The position numbers and the translations under genes were made by a program. Under the pieces are notes generated by a model, which saw only the letters and a list, made by a program, of their open reading frames with translations, was not told the origin of the DNA and ran no database searches. Below are positions 53,888-61,769 of a stretch of 64,000 bases of DNA, in pieces. Source of the DNA: DATJZH01 sp052146815 (GTDB lineage: Bacteria > Actinomycetota > Actinomycetes > Streptosporangiales > Streptosporangiaceae). Location: contig JBKQMG010000210.1 in assembly GCA_052146815.1 (NCBI GenBank), forward strand, positions 62,001-126,000, read 5' to 3'. Numbering within the stretch: the stretch's first letter is position 1; every line of letters starts with the position of its first letter.

Positions 53888-54883
53888 TCAGCCGGCGACC
53901 GGCGCCAGGTCGGGAGCCTCGCTGATATCCGCGGACTCCCCCGCAGCGCTGGCCCGGCGGCCCGCCACGAGCACGTAGCCGAGGAACGCGGCCTCGACGC
54001 ACGCTCCGACGCCGATCCGCACCCCGGCCGGCAGGGATGACGGGGTGACGAACGCCTCGATGAGCCCCGAGACCAGCAGCACGACGATGAGGCCGAGTGC
54101 GATCGTGACCGTTTGGCGGCCCTCCTCCGCCAGCGCCTGAGATCGCGGCCGGGGGCCGGGGTCGATAATGGTCCAGCCCAGCCGCAGGCCGGCCGCCGCG
54201 GCCAGGAACACCGCCGACAGCTCGAGCATCCCGTGCGGCAGGATCAGGGTGAAGAACTCGCCCGTCTTTCCGTAAGCGGCCAGCAGCCCGCCGTCCACGC
54301 CGATGTTCAGCGAGTTGGTCAGGAGCACGAACAGCGTCGGGATGCCGAGCAGGATCCCCGAGATCAGCGCCTCCGCGGCCACCCACACATTGTTCGTCCA
54401 GACCTTGGCCGCGAACGAGCCCGCCGCGTACTGCGAGTAGTAATGCCGGAACTGATGGCGGACCAGGCTGGCGGCCTGCGACTTTGTCACCAGGCTGGCC
54501 TGCGCCGCAGGCGTTCTGGCCACCCACCAGCCGAAGATCAGCGCCACCAGCAGGGAGCCGGCGGCCGTGGCCAGCCACCACCAGCGGATCCGGTAGGCCA
54601 TCAGGGGAAAAGTCGCCACAGCGAAACGGGCCACCGACCGCAGCTGCGCGGCTGGCGCGCCGTTCACCGCGGCGCGGGCACGAGCCAGTCTCGTTGACAG
54701 CTGTGCCACCAGGACAGGGTCACCGCCGCTGGTCCGCAGCACCGACAGCTGCGTGGCTGTCCGCTGGTAGCGCTCGACCAGCTCGTCCACCTCGTCGCCG
54801 GAAAGCCTGCGACGGCGCTTGACCAGATGCTCAAGCCTGTCCCAGTCCGCCCGGTGCGCAGCGGCAAAAGCGTCCGCATCCAC
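53888..54883 (-). CDS. SpoIIM/DUF95-family membrane protein
   Basis: A 331-aa stage II sporulation protein M homologue. Cytoplasmic helical N-terminus with WDRLEHLVKRRRRLSGDEVD (~15-34), then about six membrane helices including WWWLATAAGSLLVALIFGWW and ALISGILLGIPTLFVLLTNS, and ILPHGMLELSAVFLAAAAG, the family's conserved HGxxE motif. Outside Firmicutes the role is unclear; it is often encoded with RDD proteins and moxR. GTG start at 54883, divergent from the RDD gene 85 bp away. Confidence 0.85.
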   Translation of the reverse strand: MDADAFAAAHRADWDRLEHLVKRRRRLSGDEVDELVERYQRTATQLSVLRTSGGDPVLVAQLSTRLARARAAVNGAPAAQLRSVARFAVATFPLMAYRIRWWWLATAAGSLLVALIFGWWVARTPAAQASLVTKSQAASLVRHQFRHYYSQYAAGSFAAKVWTNNVWVAAEALISGILLGIPTLFVLLTNSLNIGVDGGLLAAYGKTGEFFTLILPHGMLELSAVFLAAAAGLRLGWTIIDPGPRPRSQALAEEGRQTVTIALGLIVVLLVSGLIEAFVTPSSLPAGVRIGVGACVEAAFLGYVLVAGRRASAAGESADISEAPDLAPVAG

Positions 54884-54968
54884 AGCAGGAGACTACTGCG
54901 GTGACCGGCGATACTCTGGGCCGTGACATCGGCCCGGCAGCACGGGCCCTGGGCCGGGAGGGCATGCC

Positions 54969-55931
54969 GTGGCCGAGGTGGTGACCGGGGAAGCGGTCAT
55001 CCTGGACGTCCCCATCGCCACCTTCCCCAGCCGGCTCCTCGCCCTGCTGATCGATATGGGCATCCAGATCGCGCTGGACGTCGTCATCCTGGTGATCGTG
55101 CTGCCCCGCGCCGGGCACGTAGACGCCGCCACCATGTCCGCTGTCCTGCTGACCTGCTGGATTCTCATCATCGTCGGGTACCCGACCATCTTCGAGACGC
55201 TGACCCGCGGCAAGACGCCGGGCAAGATGGCGCTCGGCCAGCGGGTCGTCAGCGACGACGGCAGCCCGGAACGGTTTCGGCAAGCTCTGCTGCGGGCCCT
55301 CGCCGGCGTGCTGGAGATCTGGACGATCGTTCTGACCCCAGTAGCCCTGGTCACGTGCATCTTCTCCGCCAAGGGCAAGCGCCTGGGCGATCTGTGGGCC
55401 GGCACCTTCGCCATCCAGGAGCGCATGCCGCCGCGCCCTCCGATGCCGCCCGCGTTCGCGGTCGTCCCGCCGCCGCTGCTGGGGTGGGCACAATCACTGG
55501 AGCTCTCCCGCCTTTCCGATCAGACCGCCGGCGCGGCCAGCAGCTACCTGCGCCGTTTCGCCGAACTGCGGCCCGCGGCCCGTGACGAGCTCGGCCGCAG
55601 CCTCGCCGAAAGCATCGCCGCGCAGGTCAGTCCCCCGCCGCCGCCCGGCACTCCGCCGGCCGCCTACCTGGCCGCGGTGCTCGCGGTTCGGCGGGAGCGG
55701 GAGAATGCCCGCCTGGCCGCCCAGCGGCTCGCGCCGCCCGGCGCCGGCGTCAGTGCGGGCGCCGTCGGCGCCGACCCTGCCGATCCCGCTGCCCCTGGCT
55801 ATGGCACTGCCTATGACGCGGAGGCGGGCGGGCCTGCGAGCGGGGACAGTCCGATCGGGACCGGGAGTTCCGCCGGGGGCGCGGCGAGACCGGAACACCG
55901 GGACGCCGGCGGGTTCGCACCGCCTGCCTAA
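54969..55931 (+). CDS. RDD-family membrane protein
   Basis: A 320-aa protein with an RDD domain (residues ~10-150): FPSRLLALLIDMGIQIALDV carries the R and D of the name, followed by LTRGKTPGKMALGQRVVSDD and further helices. The C-terminal ~170 residues are cytoplasmic, Pro/Ala/Gly-rich and variable. Start GTG 54969 with GGGAGG upstream. It forms a divergent pair with the SpoIIM-like gene and overlaps the convergent PH gene by 4 bp. Confidence 0.85.
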   Translation: MAEVVTGEAVILDVPIATFPSRLLALLIDMGIQIALDVVILVIVLPRAGHVDAATMSAVLLTCWILIIVGYPTIFETLTRGKTPGKMALGQRVVSDDGSPERFRQALLRALAGVLEIWTIVLTPVALVTCIFSAKGKRLGDLWAGTFAIQERMPPRPPMPPAFAVVPPPLLGWAQSLELSRLSDQTAGAASSYLRRFAELRPAARDELGRSLAESIAAQVSPPPPPGTPPAAYLAAVLAVRRERENARLAAQRLAPPGAGVSAGAVGADPADPAAPGYGTAYDAEAGGPASGDSPIGTGSSAGGAARPEHRDAGGFAPPA

Positions 55932-57727
55932 AGGCTGCGGGCGGCCGGATCAGCCCCGGACGGCCGGATCAGCCCCGGACCCGGACGAATCGCGGCCCGG
56001 TCGGCGGCCAGAAATGGCCTGATCAGGTCCCCGGTGGCCGCTTCCGCGACAGACAGCGCCTCGTCAGCGGGCACGTCATACGCTGAGTAATGCTGGCGGC
56101 CCGCCGCCGTGACCGCCGTCAGCGTCACCAGTCCCTGCTGCCGCTGGAACCAGCTCTGATGGATTCGCCAGCCGATGATTCCCTCGGTGGACAGGACGGC
56201 GCGCCGGCGCACCAGGCTCCCGGTGCGGGTCACCAGCCACCCGCCGGTCAGCCGGTGCCCGAGGCTCTGGTAGCGGTCAGCCGCGAGGGCGGCGCTGGCC
56301 GGCAGCAGGACCAGCGAGCTGGTCCAGATCCAGGCCGGCCCGCGCGCCAGCCAGGAGGCGGCCGCCACCGCGGCGACGATCACCGCGGCGCCGGCCACGG
56401 CCCGGTTATACCGGCGCCGGCGCGCTCGCGGGCCGTGCGGGATGAGCGGGCCGGTGCACAGTTCCTCCGGCGCGGCGAGAACGTCGGCCGCCACGGCGCG
56501 GGCGGCGGCGCGCGGAGCTGGCGGCAGCAGGACGGATCCGCCGCGTTCAGCGCCGTGGCCGACCCGCAGGCCCGTGGTGATCGCTATGCAGCGGGCACCT
56601 TTGGCCGCGCGCAGCAGCAGCGGCTCGCTGATCTCGACGCCGCGCAGCCGGCGCAGGTCAATGGTCGTGGCGCGGGTGGAGAAAAGCCCCCTGGTGACCC
56701 GCAGCGTGCCCTCGGGCTGGCGCGTCAGCCGGAAATTCCAGAAGACGGCCGTATAGCCGGCCGTGGAGATCAGGACGAAGAAACCGGCGGCGACGAGGGT
56801 CGCCGTCGTGATCCGCGAGCCGAGCGGCAGTGCGGAGAACTCGATGCCGAGACGGTGCACCGGCCCGATTGCGGCGAGGTTGATGTGCGCGGCGTCGCTG
56901 AACTGCACGGCGAAGCCGAAGATGACGCTGATGATGACCATGCCGGTCAGGGTCAGCGGGGCAAAACGGATCCAGGCCGGATGCAGCCGGCTGATCTCCG
57001 CTTCCGCAGGGGCCTGCTGCTGTGCCCCGGCGGTCCAGGCCGCGGCCCGCTCAGGTGCCGCCGGCTGAGCGGCCGCTGGCTGAGGTGTCATTACCAGCGC
57101 GGGCTGAGGCAGTGCCATCTGAGGTATCACTGGCTGAGGTATCGCAGGCTGAGCGGGTGCGGGCTGAGCCATCGCAGGCTGAGCCGCCGCAGGCTGAGCC
57201 GCCGCGGACTGAGCCGCCGCGGACTCAGCGGTCATCTGTTCGACGGGCGGCCTGGCGATGATCGCGGCCGCGGCGGCCAGCAGCGTCGCTCGCAGCGCCT
57301 CGGCGTCGGCGAGGGTCAGCGCATCGAGCCGGAAGCTCTCGCCTTCTCGCCGGTCGTTGCGCCCCGTGCCGATCGCGACCCGGCGCAGCCCGAGCATCCG
57401 GTAAGGCAGATGAGCCGAGAGGTCGACGGTACGGATCCGGTCGCGGGCGACGGACAGCACCTTCTGGTTGAGCAGGCCGTGCCGCACGTAGACGCGCTCG
57501 TCAGTGACCCGGTAGCGGGTGGTGAGCCAGCGCACGATGCTGGTCGTCACCGCGAACGCCGCGAAGACGAGGCCCCAGTAGTCCGTTCCGCCGCCGCGTG
57601 AATGCAGGTAAAGCAGGCCGAGCAGGAAAGGCAGCAGGCGGACCAGGTCCATGACGGGCCGGACCACCAGGCTGCGCGGGCTCAGGCGCAGCCAGCCGGG
57701 CTCGGATTCCCGCGGCTCGCTGGTCAC
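55928..57727 (-). CDS. Membrane protein with bacterial PH domains (YdbT-like)
   Basis: A 599-aa protein with repeated pairs of membrane helices and bPH2 domains. First PH: VTDERVYVRHGLLNQKVLSV and ARDRIRTVDLSAHLPYRMLG; second: LRVTRGLFSTRATTIDLRRL; third: LVRRRAVLSTEGIIGWRIHQ. A Gln/Ala/Pro-rich linker of imperfect pentapeptides (PAAAQ type) separates the first and second parts. Start GTG 57727 overlaps the stop of the upstream PH protein gene by 4 bp. Possibly membrane-stress related as in other bPH proteins; unproven. Confidence 0.8.
   Translation of the reverse strand: MTSEPRESEPGWLRLSPRSLVVRPVMDLVRLLPFLLGLLYLHSRGGGTDYWGLVFAAFAVTTSIVRWLTTRYRVTDERVYVRHGLLNQKVLSVARDRIRTVDLSAHLPYRMLGLRRVAIGTGRNDRREGESFRLDALTLADAEALRATLLAAAAAIIARPPVEQMTAESAAAQSAAAQPAAAQPAMAQPAPAQPAIPQPVIPQMALPQPALVMTPQPAAAQPAAPERAAAWTAGAQQQAPAEAEISRLHPAWIRFAPLTLTGMVIISVIFGFAVQFSDAAHINLAAIGPVHRLGIEFSALPLGSRITTATLVAAGFFVLISTAGYTAVFWNFRLTRQPEGTLRVTRGLFSTRATTIDLRRLRGVEISEPLLLRAAKGARCIAITTGLRVGHGAERGGSVLLPPAPRAAARAVAADVLAAPEELCTGPLIPHGPRARRRRYNRAVAGAAVIVAAVAAASWLARGPAWIWTSSLVLLPASAALAADRYQSLGHRLTGGWLVTRTGSLVRRRAVLSTEGIIGWRIHQSWFQRQQGLVTLTAVTAAGRQHYSAYDVPADEALSVAEAATGDLIRPFLAADRAAIRPGPGLIRPSGADPAARSL
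57104..57228 (-). repeat. Imperfect 15-bp tandem repeats in the PH-protein linker
   Basis: The pentamer CTGAG (plus strand) recurs at exactly 15-bp steps from 57104 to 57209, with a CTCAG variant at 57224, nine units in phase; two more copies lie at 57065 and 57080. They encode PAAAQ-like pentapeptides on the minus strand. Confidence 0.8.
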
Positions 57728-58236
57728 GTCGCGTCGCCGGGAGCCTGGCCGGTCGCGATCGCCAGCTCGTCTAGCAGCCGGTCAGCGGCGGGCCGGTCCA
57801 GGCCGCGGATATGCACGGGACCGGCGGCCGAGGCCGTGGTCGCCGTGACATTCGCCAGGCCGAAGATCCGCTCCAGCAGCGACCGGTGACTGTCGATGGT
57901 CTGGATCCGGCTGATCGGGGCAATGCGCCAGTGCACCGAGAACCAGCCCGCCCGGGTGTAGAGGGCCTCGTCGGTGACTTCCCAGCGGTGCACGCGGTAA
58001 CGCCACTGCGGCATGATCACGGCGTGCGCCGCCGCGATCAAGGCCGTGGCGGCCACGGCGATCCACCACGCCGGGGGCAGGCTGTTGGCCAGGATCACGA
58101 TGATCTCCACCGCGATCACGATCAGCGCGTTGAGTACCGCGCGTGCCGTCCAGTAGCTGATGGCGCGCCGGCTGACCCGGTTGCTGGGCGCCCGCAGGCT
58201 GGGCAGCAGCGGGTCCGCGAGCCCATCAGCCGTCAT
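57724..58236 (-). CDS. Small bacterial PH-domain membrane protein
   Basis: A 170-aa protein: two membrane helices (ARAVLNALIVIAVEIIVILA, then WWIAVAATALIAAAHAVIMP) and one bPH2 domain (WRYRVHRWEVTDEALYTRAG, WRIAPISRIQTIDSHRSLLE, RIFGLANVTATTAS). This is the usual short partner of the YdbT-like protein encoded after it, with a 4-bp overlap. ATG 58236 was chosen; a GTG at 58260 is possible. Confidence 0.8.
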   Translation of the reverse strand: MTADGLADPLLPSLRAPSNRVSRRAISYWTARAVLNALIVIAVEIIVILANSLPPAWWIAVAATALIAAAHAVIMPQWRYRVHRWEVTDEALYTRAGWFSVHWRIAPISRIQTIDSHRSLLERIFGLANVTATTASAAGPVHIRGLDRPAADRLLDELAIATGQAPGDAT

Positions 58237-58297
58237 GCCCTCAGCTTCCCACGCCGTCACAGGTGCCGGGAATATGAACAGGTCCCCAGCAGCCCGC

Positions 58298-59611
58298 TCA
58301 GGAGCCCTCCCGCCAGGAATCCAGATAGACCTGCTGGGCCGGGGTCAGCTCATCGATGGCCGTGCCCAGCGACCCGAGCGTCAGCCTCGCGATCTGCGCG
58401 TCGATGGCGGCCGGGATGTCATGCACGCCGGGCGCGAGTATCGCTTCTGCCGTGGCCAGCCGGACCAGGGCCAGCGCCTGGACGGCGAACGACAGGTCCA
58501 TCACGGCCGCCGGGTTTCCCTCCGCAGCCACCAGGTTGACGACCCGGCCCTCGGCCAGCAGGATCAGCCGCCTGCCGTCAGCCAGCACGTACTCGTCGGC
58601 GTGCGGGCGCACGGCGGGATGCACCTCGGCCGCCAGAGCGGCGAGAGCACGGACGTCTACCTCGACGTCAAAGTGGCCTGCGTTAGCCAGGACCGCGCCG
58701 TCCCGCATGCTGGCCAGCTCCGCGGCGCCGATCACGTCGCAGCAGCCGGTAGCCGTGACGAAGACCTCGCCAACCGCGGCCGCCGCGCCGAGAGGCAGCA
58801 CCCGGTACCCCTGCATGATCGCGTCGAGCGCGCGGACCGGATCGACCTCGGTGATCAGCACGTGCGCGCCGAGGCCCCTGGCCCGCTCGGCGACGCCGCG
58901 CCCGCAGGCACCGTAACCGGCCACCACGACCGTCTTGCCCGCCAGCAGCATGTTCGTCGCGCGGATGATCCCGTCGATGACCGACTGCCCGGTTCCGTAC
59001 CTGTTGTCATACATCCGACGGGTCACGGAGGAGTCCGCGGCGAACATCGGGAACGCCAGCGTCCCCGCGGCGGCCATCCGGCGCAGGCGCGCCGCCCCGG
59101 TAGACGTCGACTCGCAGCCGCCGCGCACGCGGGGAAGCAGCTCGGCCCGTTCGGCATGCAGGGTGTTCACCAGATCGCAGCCATCGTCCATCACCAGGTC
59201 GGGCCCGCAGTCCAGGGCGCGGTGAATGTGCTCGTCATAAGTCCGGCGGTCGACGCCCGAGCGGGCGAACACGGTCACCTCGGGCAGCGTAGCCAGGGCC
59301 GCGGCGATGTCGTCCTGGGTGGACAGCGGGTTAGACGCCGCCAGCTGCACCCGGGCGCCGGCGGCACGCAGCACGTTCACTAGTCCCGCTGTCTCCGCGG
59401 TCACATGCAGGCAGGCCGCGACGGTGAGCCCGGCAAAGGGCCGCTCCGCGGCGAGCCGGCCCGCCATCATCTGCAGCACCGGCATGGCGCGCCGCGCCCA
59501 CGCGATCCGCGGCAGCCCGATCGCCGCAAGCCCCGGATCGGCGATATCCGAGGCTGCGGCGGGGGCGGCGTGCGGCGCCGGGCGCGCGGCCAGGCGGCCG
59601 GGTCTGGTCAC
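58298..59611 (-). CDS. Adenosylhomocysteinase-like protein with altered active site
   Basis: A 437-aa short-form member of the S-adenosylhomocysteine hydrolase family. The NAD-binding core is intact: VVVAGYGACGRGVAERARGL, ITEVDP, ANAGHFDVEVDV. NRYGTGQSVIDGIIRATNML and ASNPLSTQDD are features of the archaeal/thermophile type, which also lacks the C-terminal K-x-x-x-Y tail. Aligned to the human enzyme, His55, Asp131, Asp190, Asn191 and His301 are kept, but Glu156 is Ser (CESTSTG), Lys186 is Arg (SSVTRRMYDN), Asn181 is Asp and His353 is Asn (AEGNPAAVM). Start GTG 59611 with AAGGA upstream, 13 bp after ahcY. Either a pseudoenzyme or an enzyme for a different nucleoside thioether. Confidence 0.85.
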   Translation of the reverse strand: MTRPGRLAARPAPHAAPAAASDIADPGLAAIGLPRIAWARRAMPVLQMMAGRLAAERPFAGLTVAACLHVTAETAGLVNVLRAAGARVQLAASNPLSTQDDIAAALATLPEVTVFARSGVDRRTYDEHIHRALDCGPDLVMDDGCDLVNTLHAERAELLPRVRGGCESTSTGAARLRRMAAAGTLAFPMFAADSSVTRRMYDNRYGTGQSVIDGIIRATNMLLAGKTVVVAGYGACGRGVAERARGLGAHVLITEVDPVRALDAIMQGYRVLPLGAAAAVGEVFVTATGCCDVIGAAELASMRDGAVLANAGHFDVEVDVRALAALAAEVHPAVRPHADEYVLADGRRLILLAEGRVVNLVAAEGNPAAVMDLSFAVQALALVRLATAEAILAPGVHDIPAAIDAQIARLTLGSLGTAIDELTPAQQVYLDSWREGS

Positions 59612-59624
59612 CGGGTCCTTGCGT

Positions 59625-61070
59625 TCAGTAGCGGTAGTGATCGGACTTGTAGGGGCCCTCGGCGGGGACGCCGAGGTACTGCGCCTGCTCCTTGGACAGC
59701 ACGGTGAGGCGGACGCCGAGAGCGTCAAGGTGCAGCCGGGCCACCTTCTCGTCCAGGTGCTTGGGCAGGACGTGCACGCCGAGCGGGTACTCCGCCGCGC
59801 GGGTGTGCAGCTCGATCTGGGCGATGACCTGGTTGGTGAAGCTGTTGGACATGACGAAGCTGGGATGGCCGGTGGCATTGCCCAGGTTGAGCAGCCTGCC
59901 CTCCGACAGGATGATCACCGCGTGACCGTCGGGGAAGGTCCACTCGTCGACCTGCGGCTTAATGTTGATCCTGGTCACGCCCGGCAGGCGGGCCAGGCCC
60001 GCCATGTCGATCTCGTTGTCGAAGTGCCCGATGTTGCCGACGATCGCCTGGTGCTTCATCCGGGTCATGTGCTCCGCGGTGATGATCCGCAGGTTGCCCG
60101 TGGCGGTGACGAAGATGTCCGCGGTGTCCAGCACGTCTTCCAGCCGCGCGACCTGGTAGCCGTCCATGGCGGCCTGCAAGGCGCAGATCGGGTCAATCTC
60201 CGTGATGATCACCCGGGCGCCCTGGCCGCGCAGCGACTCTGCGCAGCCCTTGCCCACGTCGCCGTACCCGCAGATGACCGCGACCTTGCCGCCGATCAGC
60301 ACATCGGTGGCCCGGTTGATCCCGTCCACCAGCGAGTGGCGGCATCCGTACTTGTTGTCGAACTTGGACTTCGTCACGCTGTCGTTGACATTGATGGCCG
60401 GGAAACGAAGCGTCCCGGCCGCCGCCATCTCATAGAGGCGGTGCACGCCGGTGGTGGTCTCCTCGGTGACCCCGGCGATCCCGTCCGCGCACGCGGTCCA
60501 CCTGCCCGGGCTCGCGGCCAGCGATGCGCGCAGCACGTCGAGAACGACCTGCCACTCCTCCGGGTCGTCATCCGCAGCAGCCGGCACGGACCCGGCGGCC
60601 TCGAACTCCGCGCCCTTGTGCACCAGCAGCGTCGCGTCGCCGCCGTCGTCCAGCAGCATGCTCGGCCCGCTCTCCCCCGGCCAGGACAGTGCCTGCTCCG
60701 TGCACCACCAGTAGTCCTGGAGCGTCTCGCCCTTCCAGGCGAACACCGGAATTCCCTTCGGGTCGTCCGGGGTTCCGTCCGGACCCACCGCGATGGCGGC
60801 TGCCGCGTGGTCCTGGGTGGAGAAGATGTTGCAGCTTGCCCAGCGCACCTGGGCACCAAGCGCCGCCAGTGTCTCGATCAGGACCGCGGTCTGGATCGTC
60901 ATGTGCAGCGAGCCGGTGATCCGGGCACCGCGCAGCGGCTGGGAGTCGGCGTACTCCGCCCGCACCGCCATCAGTCCTGGCATCTCATGCTCGGCCAGCC
61001 TGATCTCCTTGCGGCCGAACTCCGCCAGCGACAGGTCTGCGACCTCGAATGGGATGTTTTCCGCGGCCAT
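59625..61070 (-). CDS. ahcY: S-adenosyl-L-homocysteine hydrolase
   Basis: A 481-aa NAD-dependent enzyme that splits S-adenosylhomocysteine to adenosine and homocysteine, keeping SAM methylation going. All active-site residues are present: SLHMTIQTAV (His), LLLDDGGD, GVTEETTTGVHRL (Glu), NVNDSVTKSKFDNKYG (Lys, Asp, Asn), GNIGHFDNEID (His), ATGHPSFVMSNSF (His). NAD motif VAVICGYGDVGKGCAESLRG. The C-terminal YKSDHYRY tail contributes to the neighbouring subunit's NAD site. ATG 61070 with CAGGAG upstream. No SAH riboswitch was recognised in the 115-bp leader. Confidence 0.95.
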   Translation of the reverse strand: MAAENIPFEVADLSLAEFGRKEIRLAEHEMPGLMAVRAEYADSQPLRGARITGSLHMTIQTAVLIETLAALGAQVRWASCNIFSTQDHAAAAIAVGPDGTPDDPKGIPVFAWKGETLQDYWWCTEQALSWPGESGPSMLLDDGGDATLLVHKGAEFEAAGSVPAAADDDPEEWQVVLDVLRASLAASPGRWTACADGIAGVTEETTTGVHRLYEMAAAGTLRFPAINVNDSVTKSKFDNKYGCRHSLVDGINRATDVLIGGKVAVICGYGDVGKGCAESLRGQGARVIITEIDPICALQAAMDGYQVARLEDVLDTADIFVTATGNLRIITAEHMTRMKHQAIVGNIGHFDNEIDMAGLARLPGVTRINIKPQVDEWTFPDGHAVIILSEGRLLNLGNATGHPSFVMSNSFTNQVIAQIELHTRAAEYPLGVHVLPKHLDEKVARLHLDALGVRLTVLSKEQAQYLGVPAEGPYKSDHYRY

Positions 61071-61171
61071 CGCGTTAGCTCCTGACGTGTTTCTGGTCTG
61101 GTGTCTTACCGACGCTACGGGACGCAGCTACCCGCCCGCACGCCAGCATGGCTGTTCCTGACACAGATTTG

Positions 61172-61177
61172 TAAGAT
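61172..61177 (+). promoter_or_regulatory. Candidate -10 box for a leaderless merR-type mRNA
   Basis: TAAGAT at 61172-61177 ends 8 bp before the ATG at 61186. This is the spacing for transcription starting on or next to the start codon, so the MerR mRNA may be leaderless; no Shine-Dalgarno is visible. No good -35 was found. Confidence 0.4.
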
Positions 61178-61185
61178 AGTGCATT

Positions 61186-61605
61186 ATGCGGATCACAGCA
61201 GCCGCTCAGCGGGTGGGGACCTCCCCCCGGATGCTGCGCTACCGGGAGTCGCTCGGCCTGCTGCCGGTTGTCCGCGCCGCCGGAGCCAGAGCGGGCGGGG
61301 GCGCGCCGCGGCACCGGCGTTTCGGTGCGGACGACCTCGAGGCAGTGACCCTCGGCCTGGCGATCGAACGGCGCTACGACATCAGTCCCGCAGCGCTCGC
61401 GTTCGGCATCCGGGTGCTCAGTGATCCGCGGGTACGAGCCGACGTCGCCGAACTCGGCCGCCGGATCGGCCGCGTCCAGCCGCCTCCGGCCCGGGCGCTT
61501 GATTTCGAGAAGGAGCGCGCGCTGCGGCTGCTCAGCCTGGGCGGCCCGGCTCAGCGAAATCCGCACCGCCCGCCTCACCGCAATCAGCGCCCCTCCCGCC
61601 CCTGA
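61186..61605 (+). CDS. MerR-family regulator
   Basis: A 139-aa protein with an N-terminal MerR winged helix: MRITAAAQRVGTSPRMLRYR, ESLGLLP and HRRFGADDLEAVTLGLAIER. A Gly/Arg-rich loop replaces the usual short wing (RAAGARAGGGAPRH). The C-terminal coiled region is short, and no metal-binding cysteines are present, so it is not a metal sensor of the classic kind. Divergent from ahcY with 115 bp between. The Pro/Arg-rich tail RNPHRPPHRNQRPSRP is unusual. Confidence 0.75.
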   Translation: MRITAAAQRVGTSPRMLRYRESLGLLPVVRAAGARAGGGAPRHRRFGADDLEAVTLGLAIERRYDISPAALAFGIRVLSDPRVRADVAELGRRIGRVQPPPARALDFEKERALRLLSLGGPAQRNPHRPPHRNQRPSRP

Positions 61606-61689
61606 CCCCGCCGCCGCACCGGGACGTGCGCGCCCATCTGCTGCTGCCGGAGCGACAGTGCACGGGCACGCATGTGGCTGCCGGATGCG

Positions 61690-61727
61690 GCCCGGCACCG
61701 CGCAGGCGCGAGGGGCCCGTGCCGGGC
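61690..61727. terminator. Bidirectional hairpin between MerR and CDF genes
   Basis: GCCCGGCAC (61690-61698) and GTGCCGGGC (61719-61727) form a perfect 9-bp stem. The loop has a second small hairpin, CGCGC-AG-GCGCG (61699-61710). It lies between two convergent genes and probably ends transcription from both sides. Confidence 0.6.
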
Positions 61728-61769
61728 GGGTGAGGAACTGCGGGGCAAGTGACGGAACTGCGGGCCCGT

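Noticed and set aside
61071..61185. Possible SAH or SAM riboswitch before ahcY
   Set aside because: I could not fit the known conserved core or pairing pattern to this 115-bp leader. A covariance-model search for SAH and SAM riboswitches would settle it.
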